Source: Psychrobacter sp. JB385 | GTDB lineage: Bacteria; Pseudomonadota; Gammaproteobacteria; Pseudomonadales; Moraxellaceae | Reading direction: 5' to 3' | Assembly: GCF_900163785.1 (NCBI RefSeq) | Contig: NZ_FUKN01000013.1 | Coordinates: 124,001-188,000, forward strand | Length of the DNA stretch: 64,000 bases | In this document: one piece after another, positions 37,773-46,315 of the stretch | How positions within the stretch are numbered: position 1 is the first letter of the stretch | How the letters are laid out: every line of letters starts with the position of its first letter | Translations under genes and position numbers: made by a program | Notes under the pieces: generated by a model | Databases searched by the model: none | What the model saw: the letters and a program-made list of their open reading frames with translations, nothing else | What the model was told of the DNA's origin: nothing

Positions 37773-38213
37773 ATGAATCCTGAAGATATGGGTAAGCGAT
37801 TGGAATTAGAACGTGAGCGTCTAAATTTGAAAGCAGTTGATGTCTACAACCAGTTAGGCGTTCATCAAAATACCTATAAAAATTATGAAACAGGCAAGCG
37901 AGATATGCCATCATCATTAGTCGTTAAGCTCTGGAATATAGGGTTTGATGTGATGTATATACTTTTGGGTATAAGATTGGAAACACTAGCGAGTGATGCC
38001 ATAGTTAATGATATCGATACACCAACACGCTATGCTCGACGTTTGATCTACTTACCTGAAATTATGGATATACACAACCCTTCTGATGCTTTACTAGTAG
38101 CTATGTACCATGCTGAAGAAGCATTCATCCAAGCTGGTGCGGAGGTAAATAATGATTATGACTACAAAACATTAGCTAATATCGGGGTAGGATTAATCAA
38201 TAGGGTCAAATGA
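37773..38213 (+). CDS. XRE-family helix-turn-helix repressor
   Basis: A 146-residue protein with a Cro/CI-type helix-turn-helix in the first 60 residues (GKRLELERERLNLKAVDVYNQLGVHQNTYKNYETGKRDMP) and a short C-terminal region of unknown role. GAGGGGG before the ATG is a strong ribosome site. It likely represses the divergent genes through the GAGTGTAT sites just upstream. No RecA-cleavage (S24) domain is visible, so induction would need another route. Confidence 0.75.
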   Translation: MNPEDMGKRLELERERLNLKAVDVYNQLGVHQNTYKNYETGKRDMPSSLVVKLWNIGFDVMYILLGIRLETLASDAIVNDIDTPTRYARRLIYLPEIMDIHNPSDALLVAMYHAEEAFIQAGAEVNNDYDYKTLANIGVGLINRVK

Positions 38214-38436
38214 GCGTATTCAGAGACAGTTTGATGTTATATTTCAATACGTATTCATTTCAGATATATGAAGAGGTAGCTTTGATAATATTTTGATTAT
38301 CATCAGTGCATATTTATTTGCTAATGATTTTCTTATGTAGCAGAAACGATTTATCATACATGGGTTTGTGTTGATAAAAACGTAACACAGTGCTATTGTT
38401 TCAACTATAAGAGTCGGCTTAAAGTGAGGAATAGTG

Positions 38437-38706
38437 ATGAGTAAGTTAAAAGGTTTTATAGATACGTCCTGCGCTTTTATTGAGTACGGCGTGAGAGGTT
38501 GGCTCACATATAGTTTCATAGTTATTACTATGTCTACTTTATATTTTTTAGGTATGATTTCAGAGGGTACTTTTGCCCTTGTGTCTCTCATAGGATTGGG
38601 GCTGTTAACCGCGCTATGGTCACGTGATCAAGCTCAGGGATACGTACCGGCATGGTGGTTGAAACTTGGACGAGGGAAAATAGGTATCAAAGCTAAGTTA
38701 ATCTAG
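38437..38706 (+). CDS. Small membrane protein, probably 3'-truncated by an IS
   Basis: An 89-residue protein with two membrane segments (about 25-45 and 48-65). The upstream bases AGTGAGGA hold a plausible ribosome site. The stop codon TAG is formed by the first bases of the IS5-like end, so the original protein was probably longer. No family recognised. The 220 bases before it (38214-38436) are non-coding. Confidence 0.45.
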   Translation: MSKLKGFIDTSCAFIEYGVRGWLTYSFIVITMSTLYFLGMISEGTFALVSLIGLGLLTALWSRDQAQGYVPAWWLKLGRGKIGIKAKLI

Positions 38707-39427
38707 GGCGTGTTGAACATTCATAATTTGAGCCAGATATAAGCACAAGCAAGAGCGACCGTATTTTCATAACTCTGCTTGAGCTTATCAAATCTGGTGG
38801 CAACCGCCCTATACTGTTTTAGCTTAGCGAAAGCGTTTTCTACTAGATGTCTGGCTTTATATAAGTCCCAGTCCATATGGTCGTTAGAAGACTGAGTGTT
38901 TCGTTTTCGAGGGATGTTATTATGCGTCCCTGCTTGTTCAATATGGGCTCGTAGTGCATCAGAATCATAGCCTTTATCGGCACATAAAACCTCTGTATTA
39001 CTCAAGTCAACCTTGTCTATTAAATCAGGTGCGACTTTGACATCGTGGGTTGTGCCCTCTGATAAAATAAAGGTAATCGGATTGCCATGAGCATCAACTG
39101 CTAAGTGAATCTTGGTCGCGCGGCCTGCCACACTTTTGCTAATGGATTGTAGGTTCTCATTGCCACTACTGCTGTGCTGATGCGCTTTAATATGAGTGCC
39201 ATCGATAAAGACCCACTCAAGGTCTGCGTCTTTGATCAGTAACGTAAATAATGCCATTAGCTTATTACTGCGAAACCAGCGCTGGTAAGCTTTATAGATG
39301 GTATTAGGCTTGCCAAAATACTCGGGTAAGTCGCGCCAAGGACAGCCAGCACGCATGCGATAAAGCACGCCCTAACCGTTCGCTATTTTTTTTGCCATTA
39401 ATTTGTCGCCAATGTTCAACACGCCCT
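38705..39427 (-). mobile_element. IS5-family insertion sequence, defective
   Basis: The ends are inverted repeats TAGGGCGTGTTGAACATT (left, 38705) and its complement (right, to 39427). The element is about 720 bases, shorter than complete members. Its left flank is the truncated membrane gene and its right flank is the IS256 gene, so no target duplication is left. Confidence 0.75.
38721..39398 (-). pseudogene. IS5-family DDE transposase, N-terminal part lost
   Basis: The intact part (215 codons from 39368) has YRMRAGCPWRDLPEYFGKPN, FIDGTHIKAHQH with the first Asp, CADKGYDSDALR with the second and RHLVENAFAKLKQYRAVATR with the Glu. In front, a start ATG at 39398 reads only eight codons, including an A8 tract, before TAG in the same frame, then continues into the transposase. 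About 40 residues of the usual N-terminal domain are missing, so an internal deletion is likely. Confidence 0.7.
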
Positions 39428-40692
39428 AATACGATCATCAAACATAATCATAAAGCGATTCAAAGCAGACGTCCAGTGTTGACTCGGCATCGACCACTTT
39501 TTGGATGCCTGCTGGGTGGCTAAATACACCACTTTAAACGCCGCTTGATCAGAGGGGAATACTTTACGCTTATTCACCGCTGTCCGAATCACACTGTTTA
39601 AAGGCTCTATCGCATTGGTGGTATAAATCACTTTTCTGATGTCTTTAGGGTAGCCAAAGAACACCGTTAAGCCCTCCCAGTTATTACGCCAAGAGGTAAC
39701 CACATGCGGGTACTTATCACCCCATGTTGCGTTGAAGGATTCAAGATTGGCCTCTGCTATCTCAAGCGTATCAGCGCCGTAGATAACCTTTAAATCAGCC
39801 GCTACGGCTTTCTTATCAGTCCACGGTACGAACTTCATTGAATAGCGTACCATATGCACGATACACAGCTGAACCTGAGCGTTGGGGTAGACGGTGTTGA
39901 GGGCATCAGGGAAGCCTTTTAAGCCGTCAACACAGGCAATGAGAATATCTTGTACCCCGCGGTTTTGTAGTTCAGTGAGAATACCCAGTCAGAACTTAGC
40001 GCCTTCATGCTCTGAGAGCCACATACCAAGCAGCTCTTTTCTGCCATCAAGTCCCACGCCTAGTGCCAGATAGATAGCCTTGTTGATGATCTGCTTGTCT
40101 TGACGTATCTTCACGACGATGCAGTCCAAATAGACGATAGGATAGACACTGCTCAGCGGACGGTTCTGCCAAGCGGTGATGTCCTCTAATATGTTGTCAG
40201 TGACTTTTGAAACTAAGCTACTGGAGATATCGACATCGTAGAGCTCTTTAATGCTCTCTACAATCTCGGTGGTGGTTTGACCCTTGGCGTATGAGCGAGG
40301 ATAAGCAAGTGTGTGGGGCACACTTGCCCGAAGCGCAAGACGGAAGGCTATGCCTGTAGTGACGATATGATTTTATCATCGAGACCTGAGATACGGGTTT
40401 GATGCTTACTGACCAGCACAGGCTCAAAGCTGCTATTGCGGTCTCTTGGAGCGGATATCTCAAGATCGCCTGTGTCACTGCGGACGGTCTTTTTAGTATG
40501 CCCATTGCGTTTATTTGGCTTATCTGCCTTTTCATGCTTAGGATAGCCGAGATGGTCTTCCATCTCAGCTTCAAGGGCAGTGTCGATAAAGGATTGCATG
40601 AGCTGCTTCTGGAGGTCTTTGATGTCATCGAAGCTTTTCATGCTACCAGCCATTTGTTCAGCTAGTTTCTTAATGCCAGATTGAGTTGTCAT
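39428..40692 (-). pseudogene. IS256-family (mutator type) transposase, triply disrupted
   Basis: Three fragments of one gene: MTTQSGIKKLAEQ...DDKIIS (40692-40360), SYAKGQTTTEIVESI...GAKF (40294-39992) and LGILTELQNRGVQDIL...IMFDDRI (to 39428). The defects are a 68-base insertion (a palindromic element plus a 3-base duplication) that shifts the frame, one TGG to TGA change at 39989, and loss of the C-terminus at the IS5 boundary. Motifs VYLDCIVVKIR, GVGLDGRKELLGMW and YTTNAIEPLNSVIR identify the family. Inactive. Confidence 0.85.
40295..40359 (+). repeat. 65-bp structured palindromic element, copy 1
   Basis: Inserted in the IS256 transposase gene between copies of TGA (40292-40294 and 40360-40362). 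It begins GCGAGGATAAGC, then holds a perfect 9-bp stem GCAAGTGTG / CACACTTGC and a second hairpin AGGC-TAT-GCCT. It shares both ends and layout with 43618-43674. Removing it with one TGA restores the transposase frame. Confidence 0.75.
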
Positions 40693-40748
40693 TGCTTATT
40701 CTCCGGTTAGTGGATTATAAGCAGTTACACAAAGTTTGGGAAACTCTC

Positions 40749-40905
40749 TGAACGTAGAATGCTTTTGCTGTTTTCTCAGTATCCGTTAATCTATATATTT
40801 TACCTTTCTCTATTATTTTCTTTAAGTGTACCTTAGCGTCTATTAAATTATGTTCTGTAAGGTCTTCGAACGAAAGGTTTAGTGCTTCTAGTTTTTTGTA
40901 AAAGT
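40749..40905 (-). pseudogene. Gene fragment between two IS remnants
   Basis: One minus-strand frame stays open across the whole 157 bases and reads like real protein (FYKKLEALNLSFEDL, KKIIEKGKIYRLTDTEKTAKAF). It is cut by the IS256 end on one side and the IS3 end on the other. I do not recognise the protein. It is the only trace of a host or element gene lost here. Confidence 0.4.
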
Positions 40906-41170
40906 GAACTGTACCGGGTTTGTCTGAGACCTTTTTATTTAAGTTAAGCCACTTGACCTAACAGGTTAAGCTTATCATAGTACATTGCTTTAAACTCAAA
41001 AGGCGATACATAGCCCAATGCACTGTGTATACGCTTTTTATTGAACCAATCTACTCAATTCAATGTCGCAAGTTGTACATTCGCTAAACTTTGCCAACCT
41101 GCTTTTAAATATTCAATCACCTCTGTTTTGTATAACCTCTATGCCCTGTTTCATCCAAAGCATTATCAAG
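40905..41170 (-). pseudogene. IS3-family transposase (OrfB) C-terminal remnant
   Basis: Minus-strand reading gives KTEVIEYLKAGWQ, VQLATLN, a TGA in place of the usual Trp codon, then VDWFNKKRIHSALGYVSPFEFKAMYYDKLNLLG and a stop. This is the end of an IS3/IS150-type OrfB integrase. A frameshift lies near 41115. The terminal repeat TGTACCGGGTTTGTCTGAGA is at 40910. Only this end of the element remains. Confidence 0.75.
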
Positions 41171-41176
41171 GCTTGG

Positions 41177-42067
41177 TTATATATTTTTTCTTATGTTATC
41201 AAGCCAAGCTCGCATACTTGGTGTAAGCAAGCGATGACGACGCCAAGCCATGACAAGCTCCCATTTTAACTGAGGTTGGGTTAGTGGCAAGCAGACTAAT
41301 CCTGTCAAATCCAACTTTTGAGTATAATATTGAGGCAAAAGAGTCACACCCATATCCTGTTTTACCATATCAAGAAGCAAGTGCCACTGATTGGTTTGGC
41401 AAATAATATTAGGTTCAAAACCTAGTGATTGACAGTTTTCTATAATCATTGGAGTAAATGATGAATTCGAGGTAAATAAAATTAGGGGTGCATTTGATAG
41501 TGATTTAAGTGTTACCTTGGTTTTTCGCTTACCCATACGGTTTTTATTTGCTACGACCACCACTGGATAGCAACATATCGACGAGTAGTCAAAATCATCG
41601 TCAATCGGCTTCATCAATGTTGCCACATCAAGTTGCCCCTCTAGAAGGGCCTGCTTAAGTGACTCAGCACCATCTTCGATAAGTGAGGTTTCTATACTAG
41701 GATGCATTTGGTAAAAGTTAAAAATAGCTTTGCTTAGTATTTCACTGCCTAACGGTGAAATCCCCAGACGCAACTTACCACCTATTAATTGCTGATAATC
41801 TACTACTGTTTGTTCAAGATTATCTGCCTTTTGTAAGATATCCACTGCTTGAATATAGAGGTGTTCGCCAATTTCCGTTAAATTAACTAGCCGCTTTTTT
41901 CTATGAGTCAACGGCTTATCAAACAGAGCTACGCCTAAATATTCTTCAAGGTTACTGATGGATTTGGTAACGGTGGGTTGGGTTAGATTGAGTTGAATAC
42001 TGGCTTGAAGAAACCCACCTGTTTTTACGACTGTCACAAAGCAGCGTAATTGTTTCAAAGTTATCAT
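41177..42067 (-). CDS. LysR-family regulator of the neighbouring lrgAB-like genes
   Basis: A 296-residue LysR regulator with a helix-turn-helix (GGFLQASIQLNLTQPTVTKSISNLE) near residues 16-40 and an effector-binding domain from about 90. Divergent from lrgA/lrgB-like genes, 135 bases apart. In other bacteria CidR-type LysR proteins control cid/lrg operons, often in response to overflow metabolites, so control of the pair is inferred. Its stop is only a few bases from the IS3 remnant, but the length is normal. Confidence 0.85.
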   Translation of the reverse strand: MITLKQLRCFVTVVKTGGFLQASIQLNLTQPTVTKSISNLEEYLGVALFDKPLTHRKKRLVNLTEIGEHLYIQAVDILQKADNLEQTVVDYQQLIGGKLRLGISPLGSEILSKAIFNFYQMHPSIETSLIEDGAESLKQALLEGQLDVATLMKPIDDDFDYSSICCYPVVVVANKNRMGKRKTKVTLKSLSNAPLILFTSNSSFTPMIIENCQSLGFEPNIICQTNQWHLLLDMVKQDMGVTLLPQYYTQKLDLTGLVCLPLTQPQLKWELVMAWRRHRLLTPSMRAWLDNIRKNI

Positions 42068-42202
42068 GAATAATAAACCATGGTTAGGAAGGATAATGAA
42101 ATTTATTATAGAAATTGGGAATAAAAATAAAAATATAATTCATAATTTATGACTAGGGTATTTTTATAATAAGTAGTCTCTAATCAACAAACAACAATTA
42201 TT

Positions 42203-42694
42203 ATGCGTAATCCTAATATTCACTTATCCCTATCCTTTGTAGCTGAAAAAAAACTTAGACTTCAACAGTTCTGTCGCCAATCATGGCTTCATGTCCTTAT
42301 GCAATGCGCTATTATCGCAGCTGTCTGGTATTGTGCTGCGATATTGGTTGAGTTATTGCATTTACCCGTATCCTCAGGCGTCTTAGGGGTATTTTTAATG
42401 CTGATCTTATTAATGAGTGGTGCTATCAAGGTTAACTGGGTCAGACTGGGGGCAAAATTTGTTTTGGGTGAATTAGTATTAATGTTTATCCCACTTATGA
42501 TGTCAATACTTCAATACAAGGCGCTATTTATCAGTAAGGGCTGGCAATTAATGCTGACAATTATCTTAAGTACCGCGATGGTGATGTTAAGCTCAGCATT
42601 CACTTTTATTATGGTGCACCGTTTGCAACGTAGATTGCATCGACATCAGATTCATAAAGCCCAATTAAACCTAAAAAATAATGGTAATGCGTGA
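42203..42694 (+). CDS. CidA/LrgA-family holin-like membrane protein
   Basis: A 163-residue inner-membrane protein with four membrane segments. A 35-residue N-terminal extension precedes the core (LLHLPVSSGVLGVFLMLILLMSG, LGELVLMFIPLMMSI, TAMVMLSSAFTFIMVHRL), which fits the LrgA fold. With the next gene it forms the usual LrgA-LrgB pair, thought to act in murein hydrolase control or in export of small metabolites such as pyruvate. Basic C-terminal tail. Probably co-transcribed with the next gene, 9 bases away. Confidence 0.8.
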   Translation: MRNPNIHLSLSFVAEKKLRLQQFCRQSWLHVLMQCAIIAAVWYCAAILVELLHLPVSSGVLGVFLMLILLMSGAIKVNWVRLGAKFVLGELVLMFIPLMMSILQYKALFISKGWQLMLTIILSTAMVMLSSAFTFIMVHRLQRRLHRHQIHKAQLNLKNNGNA

Positions 42695-42703
42695 GGATTT
42701 ACA

Positions 42704-43402
42704 ATGAATGTCTGGTCAATCCTTTGTCTCATTTGGACATTAGCTGCTTATTATATGGCTAAAGTAATCTATGTGCGCTATCGAAAATCTTGGCTAAACC
42801 CAGCTATCACGGTTCCAGTAATAACGCTTTCATTAATGATTATCTTTAATATCTCTTATGATACTTATTGGAAGGATACAGCTTGGATTGTGCAGTTACT
42901 TGCCCCCGCAACGGTTGCGTTTGCTATACCTATTTATGAATATCGTCGTTTAATACGTCAACATGCTTTGGCTTTGACCGCTTCTATAACTGTTGGGATG
43001 GTGGTGGGAGTCTTAAGCATATACCTATTCACTGGTTTGTTCCACTTTGATAAGACCTTGACCTATAGCTTGATGGCCCGTTCAATATCGACACCATTTG
43101 CGTTAGACTTATCTGAAAAAATTCACGGCTCTTCCTCTTTAGTCTCATTGTTTACTTTGATTACAGGGATGGTGGGAATGATTTTAGGGGATATGATTTT
43201 GACTTTTTTTCGTATTCGCTCACATCTTGCAAATGGAATCGCATTTGGTAATGCATCACACGGTTTTGGTACAGCCCGGGCAAGTCAGCGCAATGAGGAC
43301 GAGGGCGTTATAGCTAGTTTAACAATGATTTTAGCGGGATTGTTTATGGTATTCTTAGGCCCTTCATTAATACATGGCGTAATGTTATTTGGGCAAGTTT
43401 AA
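42704..43402 (+). CDS. CidB/LrgB-family membrane protein
   Basis: A 232-residue inner-membrane protein with about six or seven segments. LAPATVAFAIPIYEYRRLI, ARSISTPFALDLSEKIHGSSSL and FGNASHGFGTARASQRNEDEG are typical LrgB motifs. GAGG lies before the ATG. The stop is six bases before the IS630 end, so the IS landed just behind the gene and left it whole. Confidence 0.85.
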   Translation: MNVWSILCLIWTLAAYYMAKVIYVRYRKSWLNPAITVPVITLSLMIIFNISYDTYWKDTAWIVQLLAPATVAFAIPIYEYRRLIRQHALALTASITVGMVVGVLSIYLFTGLFHFDKTLTYSLMARSISTPFALDLSEKIHGSSSLVSLFTLITGMVGMILGDMILTFFRIRSHLANGIAFGNASHGFGTARASQRNEDEGVIASLTMILAGLFMVFLGPSLIHGVMLFGQV

Positions 43403-43412
43403 ACAAATATAG

Positions 43413-43944
43413 TCAATCCAACTTAAAGTTGTAACAGCAGACATTGCTGAATAAATGATTTAGATTATTCTCACCCCAGCCCTGCCTGAGCGTTTTTACT
43501 TCAGCCCACTTCTTCTCAATAGGATTTAGATCAGGGCTGTAAGGCGGTAGCCAGAGTATGCGATGACCATGTCGGTTTAATAGTTTTTTGATACGTTTGT
43601 TCTTATGAAATCTGGTACTCGAGCATAGCTCTCCCCTTACACTCGGGCAAAGCAGTGCTTTGCTTTATCCTCGCTTTCATGGCAGCTTCTACGCCGGATT
43701 TACTACAGCCCAAACGAGCAGCTCTTTCATAGTAGTAAGCGTCAGGATAGTCAGTAATGTCTTGTTTTAGGGCATCATTAGATATTTTGCGCGGTGCTCT
43801 AACGATGGGCTTGATACTGATGTCTTTTTTCCAGTTAATAATGGTGGTGGGACTCATATCATAAAGCTTGGCTGCGGTGCGCACGCTCATACCTTGTTCA
43901 AGAGACTGTAGTACCTTTTTACGAAGGGTAATGGGGTATGTCAT
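43413..43944 (-). pseudogene. IS630-family transposase, centre missing
   Basis: The N-terminal helix-turn-helix part (MTYPITLRKKVLQSLEQGMSV...YERAARLGCSKSGVEAAMK) is intact. The C-terminal part (FHKNKRIKKLLNRHGHRILW, PPYSPDLNPIEKKWAEVK) follows in another frame after a 57-bp palindromic element. The central catalytic part with the two Asp residues is gone. The ORF that remains reads through the element and ends at 43603. Confidence 0.8.
43618..43674 (-). repeat. 57-bp structured palindromic element, copy 2
   Basis: On the minus strand it begins GCGAGGATAAAGC, has an 8-bp stem GCAAAGCA / TGCTTTGC, then CCCGA and a second hairpin GAGC-TAT-GCTC. The layout matches 40295-40359, but both stems differ in sequence while keeping pairing. 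It sits where the IS630 gene lost its centre. Confidence 0.7.
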
Positions 43945-44085
43945 GGTAATTAGCGAGCTGGAATTTAGAATTATCGTAACAGTTCTTGGTAGGGTTTACT
44001 ATACTTTGAATTATCACAGGTAAAGACAAGGTATTAGCTGATTTGAAATTCTAAAGAGATTTTTGCAACTATAAATAGGAGTTAT

Positions 44086-44403
44086 ATGATGAGCGAAGCT
44101 ATTAATCCACAAGACATTGATCCACAAGACATACAACACAAATTTGAGCGTTGGTCTGCTCTACAGTCAAAATTATTACAGGCGCAGCAAGATTGGAGAG
44201 AGGCAGAAGCGCTACTGTCTGAGGTACAAGAGTATTATTTAAGTCCGCAGTGGATACAAGATCGTGAGGCTGATGTCACGATTAAGCACTCTGGTGAGGC
44301 TCATTCTATCTTTAGCGAAGACGGTATTTGGAATGCGATGACAGAGCATCAAGAGCAGGCGATTACTTGGATGCGCTTAGGGTTGGACGCTATCGACAAG
44401 TAA
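44086..44403 (+). CDS. DUF4298-family protein
   Basis: A 105-residue helical, acidic soluble protein. The order of helix, DWREAEALLSEVQEYYLSPQWIQDREAD and a SEDGIWNAMTEHQE motif matches the DUF4298 family as I remember it. No function is known to me. Two start ATGs in tandem follow AGGAG; the second (44089) has the better spacing. Convergent with dedA. Confidence 0.65.
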   Translation: MMSEAINPQDIDPQDIQHKFERWSALQSKLLQAQQDWREAEALLSEVQEYYLSPQWIQDREADVTIKHSGEAHSIFSEDGIWNAMTEHQEQAITWMRLGLDAIDK

Positions 44404-44445
44404 ATCAAGGCGTTAGCACTTAGTGATTATCGGCCTGCGCGTTTG

Positions 44446-45060
44446 TTAGTGTTTATCAGATAAACGCCGCTTTACAAACCAACCAATAATAATGACAACG
44501 ATAAGGATGCCAATACCTGTCGAGTAAGGGGCGAGCGTCGATTCAATAACCTCGTAGTTTTGGCCCATATAGTAACCCGCGAACGTCAGACCTGTCGTCC
44601 AAATGCTTGCACCAAGTGCGGAGAGCCCCAAAAACGGTAGCATCGGCATATTATTCATACCGGCAGGAATCGAGATGAACGAGCGGATACCAGGCACCAT
44701 ACGACCAAAGAATACCGCTTTTTTACCGTGCTTATCGAACCACTCATTGGTAGCTTTGATATCGTCAGGTTTTACAAAAACAAATTTGCCATATTTTTTG
44801 GTTAAGGCTATCAAGCGCTCTTCATTAAACACGCGGCCTAAATAGTACAGCGGTAACGCACCAAGTACCGCGCCAAGCGTCCCTGCTAGTATGGCAAGTA
44901 TGAGATTAAGCTCACCATTTGAGGCGGCAAACCCAGCAGCAGGCATAATAACCTCGGAGGGAATAGGCGGAAAGACGTTTTCGGCAAACATGGCAAAGAT
45001 AATGCCAAAGTAGCCAAACTTCGCCGTGATAGAGAGTACCCAGTCACTGATTTGACCCAT
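44446..45060 (-). CDS. DedA-family membrane protein
   Basis: A 204-residue inner-membrane protein of the DedA/VTT family, members of which act in lipid flipping and proton-motive-force homeostasis. Typical motifs are ENVFPPIPSEVIMPAAGFAA near residue 27, a GALPLYYLGR segment, the cytosolic FFGRMVPGIRSFISIPAGMNNM near 115-140 and a C-terminal pair of membrane segments with basic tail. In its reading direction it lies about 120 bases after the remnant of a D-cysteine desulfhydrase-like gene, hinting that the two were once chromosomal neighbours. Confidence 0.9.
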   Translation of the reverse strand: MGQISDWVLSITAKFGYFGIIFAMFAENVFPPIPSEVIMPAAGFAASNGELNLILAILAGTLGAVLGALPLYYLGRVFNEERLIALTKKYGKFVFVKPDDIKATNEWFDKHGKKAVFFGRMVPGIRSFISIPAGMNNMPMLPFLGLSALGASIWTTGLTFAGYYMGQNYEVIESTLAPYSTGIGILIVVIIIGWFVKRRLSDKH

Positions 45061-45177
45061 AAAAAACCTTTATAATAGAATGAACAATATTGCTGCTAAG
45101 CCGAATCTTTAGGCAAAAGATACTAGCTCATCAGTGGTTTTTCAATTTAGAAGGTTTTACGCGCTGTGCAAGTTTCG

Positions 45178-45290
45178 TTAACGTATATCTAAATCATCAG
45201 CGTAGGCAAATAGCGCCGGCGCGCCTCCGGTATGCCAAAATAAGATGTTATCGGTTGCTTTGATTTGCTCGGTGGGTATCATTACATTGG
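45178..45290 (-). pseudogene. 3' end of a D-cysteine desulfhydrase / ACC deaminase-like gene
   Basis: The minus strand reads TEQIKATDNILFWHTGGAPALFAY...DIR then a stop. HTGGxPALFAY is the C-terminal signature of the pyridoxal-phosphate D-cysteine desulfhydrase family. The rest of the gene is missing; the LysR gene upstream runs into this remnant in another frame and ends inside it. It marks a recombination joint. Confidence 0.6.
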
Positions 45291-46168
45291 GATTCTAGCC
45301 ATTCGCTTAATTTAATAATATCATCCTGATTATTCCTTAATTCCTTGCAAACGAAGTAAAAGTTATCCCCTGTTAGAAATTCATGCATTGGAACTCTAAC
45401 GATATTTTGTTTATAAGCATCATCCTGCATCATATAATTATTGGTAAGAGTAATACCCAGATTGTACCGTGCGGCTTCTATCGCTAATAGTACATGACTA
45501 AAATGATTTATCTTTATATCGCTTGGTAATTCAAATCCGCCTGCCTTACACCATCGCAGCCAATCCTCCGCTGTATTCTCGCTCGTATCTGCATATCTCA
45601 CAGACAATATTGGATGCCGCCACAATGCGTCAGGAAGGGGTTTATCTCTTATTTTCTCCCAAAGCTTTTGACCACAAACAGGATATAAAGTTTCAGCAAA
45701 TAAAAACTTACTGATGAAAGCATGTGGAGGAGGATCGACGGTGATATAACAATCGGCCCTTTGCTCATTATAATCAGAGGGATGATTAACCATATCTAAA
45801 GTAAGTTCTATTTCTGGATACTGTCTATAGAAGTCTTCTAGTCGAGGAATCAACCAATTCACTGCGACTGAACTGTACAGAGCTAAGCGTATACGCCCAG
45901 GTTTTCCATGTTTAATAATCTGACTACTATCTGAAAGTAGACCCAATGCGCCACTCACATCTGTGAAATAACGCTCACCAACCTCTGTCAACGAAAAGGT
46001 CCGGCCTTGCCTGTAAAACATTGCTTCCCCAAGATACTCTTCAAGGATGCGTATTTGGTGACTCACGGCACTTTGTGTCACATTGAGGCTTTCTGCTGCT
46101 TTTGAAAAGCTGTTAAGCCGTGCAACGGACTCGAAGCACTGTATTGCACGCAGCGGTGGTAAATCCAT
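45248..46168 (-). CDS. LysR-family regulator, GcvA-like
   Basis: A 306-residue LysR regulator. The start MDLPPLRAIQCFESVARLNSFSKAAESLNVTQSAVSHQIRILE is typical of the GcvA/AmpR group. It is divergent from an EamA-type exporter (147 bases apart), which it probably controls. The last residues (about 10) come from reading into the remnant of another gene at the joint near 45285, so its own C-terminus may be altered. Confidence 0.85.
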   Translation of the reverse strand: MDLPPLRAIQCFESVARLNSFSKAAESLNVTQSAVSHQIRILEEYLGEAMFYRQGRTFSLTEVGERYFTDVSGALGLLSDSSQIIKHGKPGRIRLALYSSVAVNWLIPRLEDFYRQYPEIELTLDMVNHPSDYNEQRADCYITVDPPPHAFISKFLFAETLYPVCGQKLWEKIRDKPLPDALWRHPILSVRYADTSENTAEDWLRWCKAGGFELPSDIKINHFSHVLLAIEAARYNLGITLTNNYMMQDDAYKQNIVRVPMHEFLTGDNFYFVCKELRNNQDDIIKLSEWLESQCNDTHRANQSNR

Positions 46169-46315
46169 TATTACCTCAGGTAATACTAAATATGTTTTAT
46201 ATCATTATACATCATACTCTTACTTGAATATACTGCCTGACAGATCGTTAAATCAGCATGAACCCATTGGGGTTTTAACAGTTTCTGAATTCTGAATAGG
46301 GCGGGGAGGCTAAAA

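Larger units (their letters stand above)
39428..40748 (-). mobile_element. IS256-family insertion sequence, truncated
   Basis: The outer end at 40724-40748 has the IS256-like terminal repeat (minus strand GAGAGTTTCCCAAACTTTGT). The other end is missing: the IS5 element cuts it at 39428. Confidence 0.75.
43408..44003 (-). mobile_element. IS630-family element, internally deleted (596 bp)
   Basis: Imperfect terminal repeats start TATAGTCAATCCAACTT on the right-hand reading from 43408 and TATAGTAAACCCTACCAA on the minus strand from 44003. TA at both ends fits the IS630 target. A full element would be about 1 kb. Confidence 0.7.

Noticed and set aside
38244..38591. A 115-codon minus-strand frame
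   Set aside because: It overlaps the small membrane protein gene on the other strand, has no ribosome site and reads like AT-rich shadow sequence.
39989..40348. Programmed frameshift as explanation of the broken IS256 gene
   Set aside because: IS256 transposases are normally a single frame. The break is a discrete 65-base insert with a 3-base duplication plus a separate nonsense codon.
40295..43674. Integron attC sites, retron msr/msd or a known small ribozyme as identity of the palindromic elements
   Set aside because: No attC core sites, no reverse transcriptase nearby, and the fixed bases do not fit the hammerhead, twister or twister-sister patterns I can recall.
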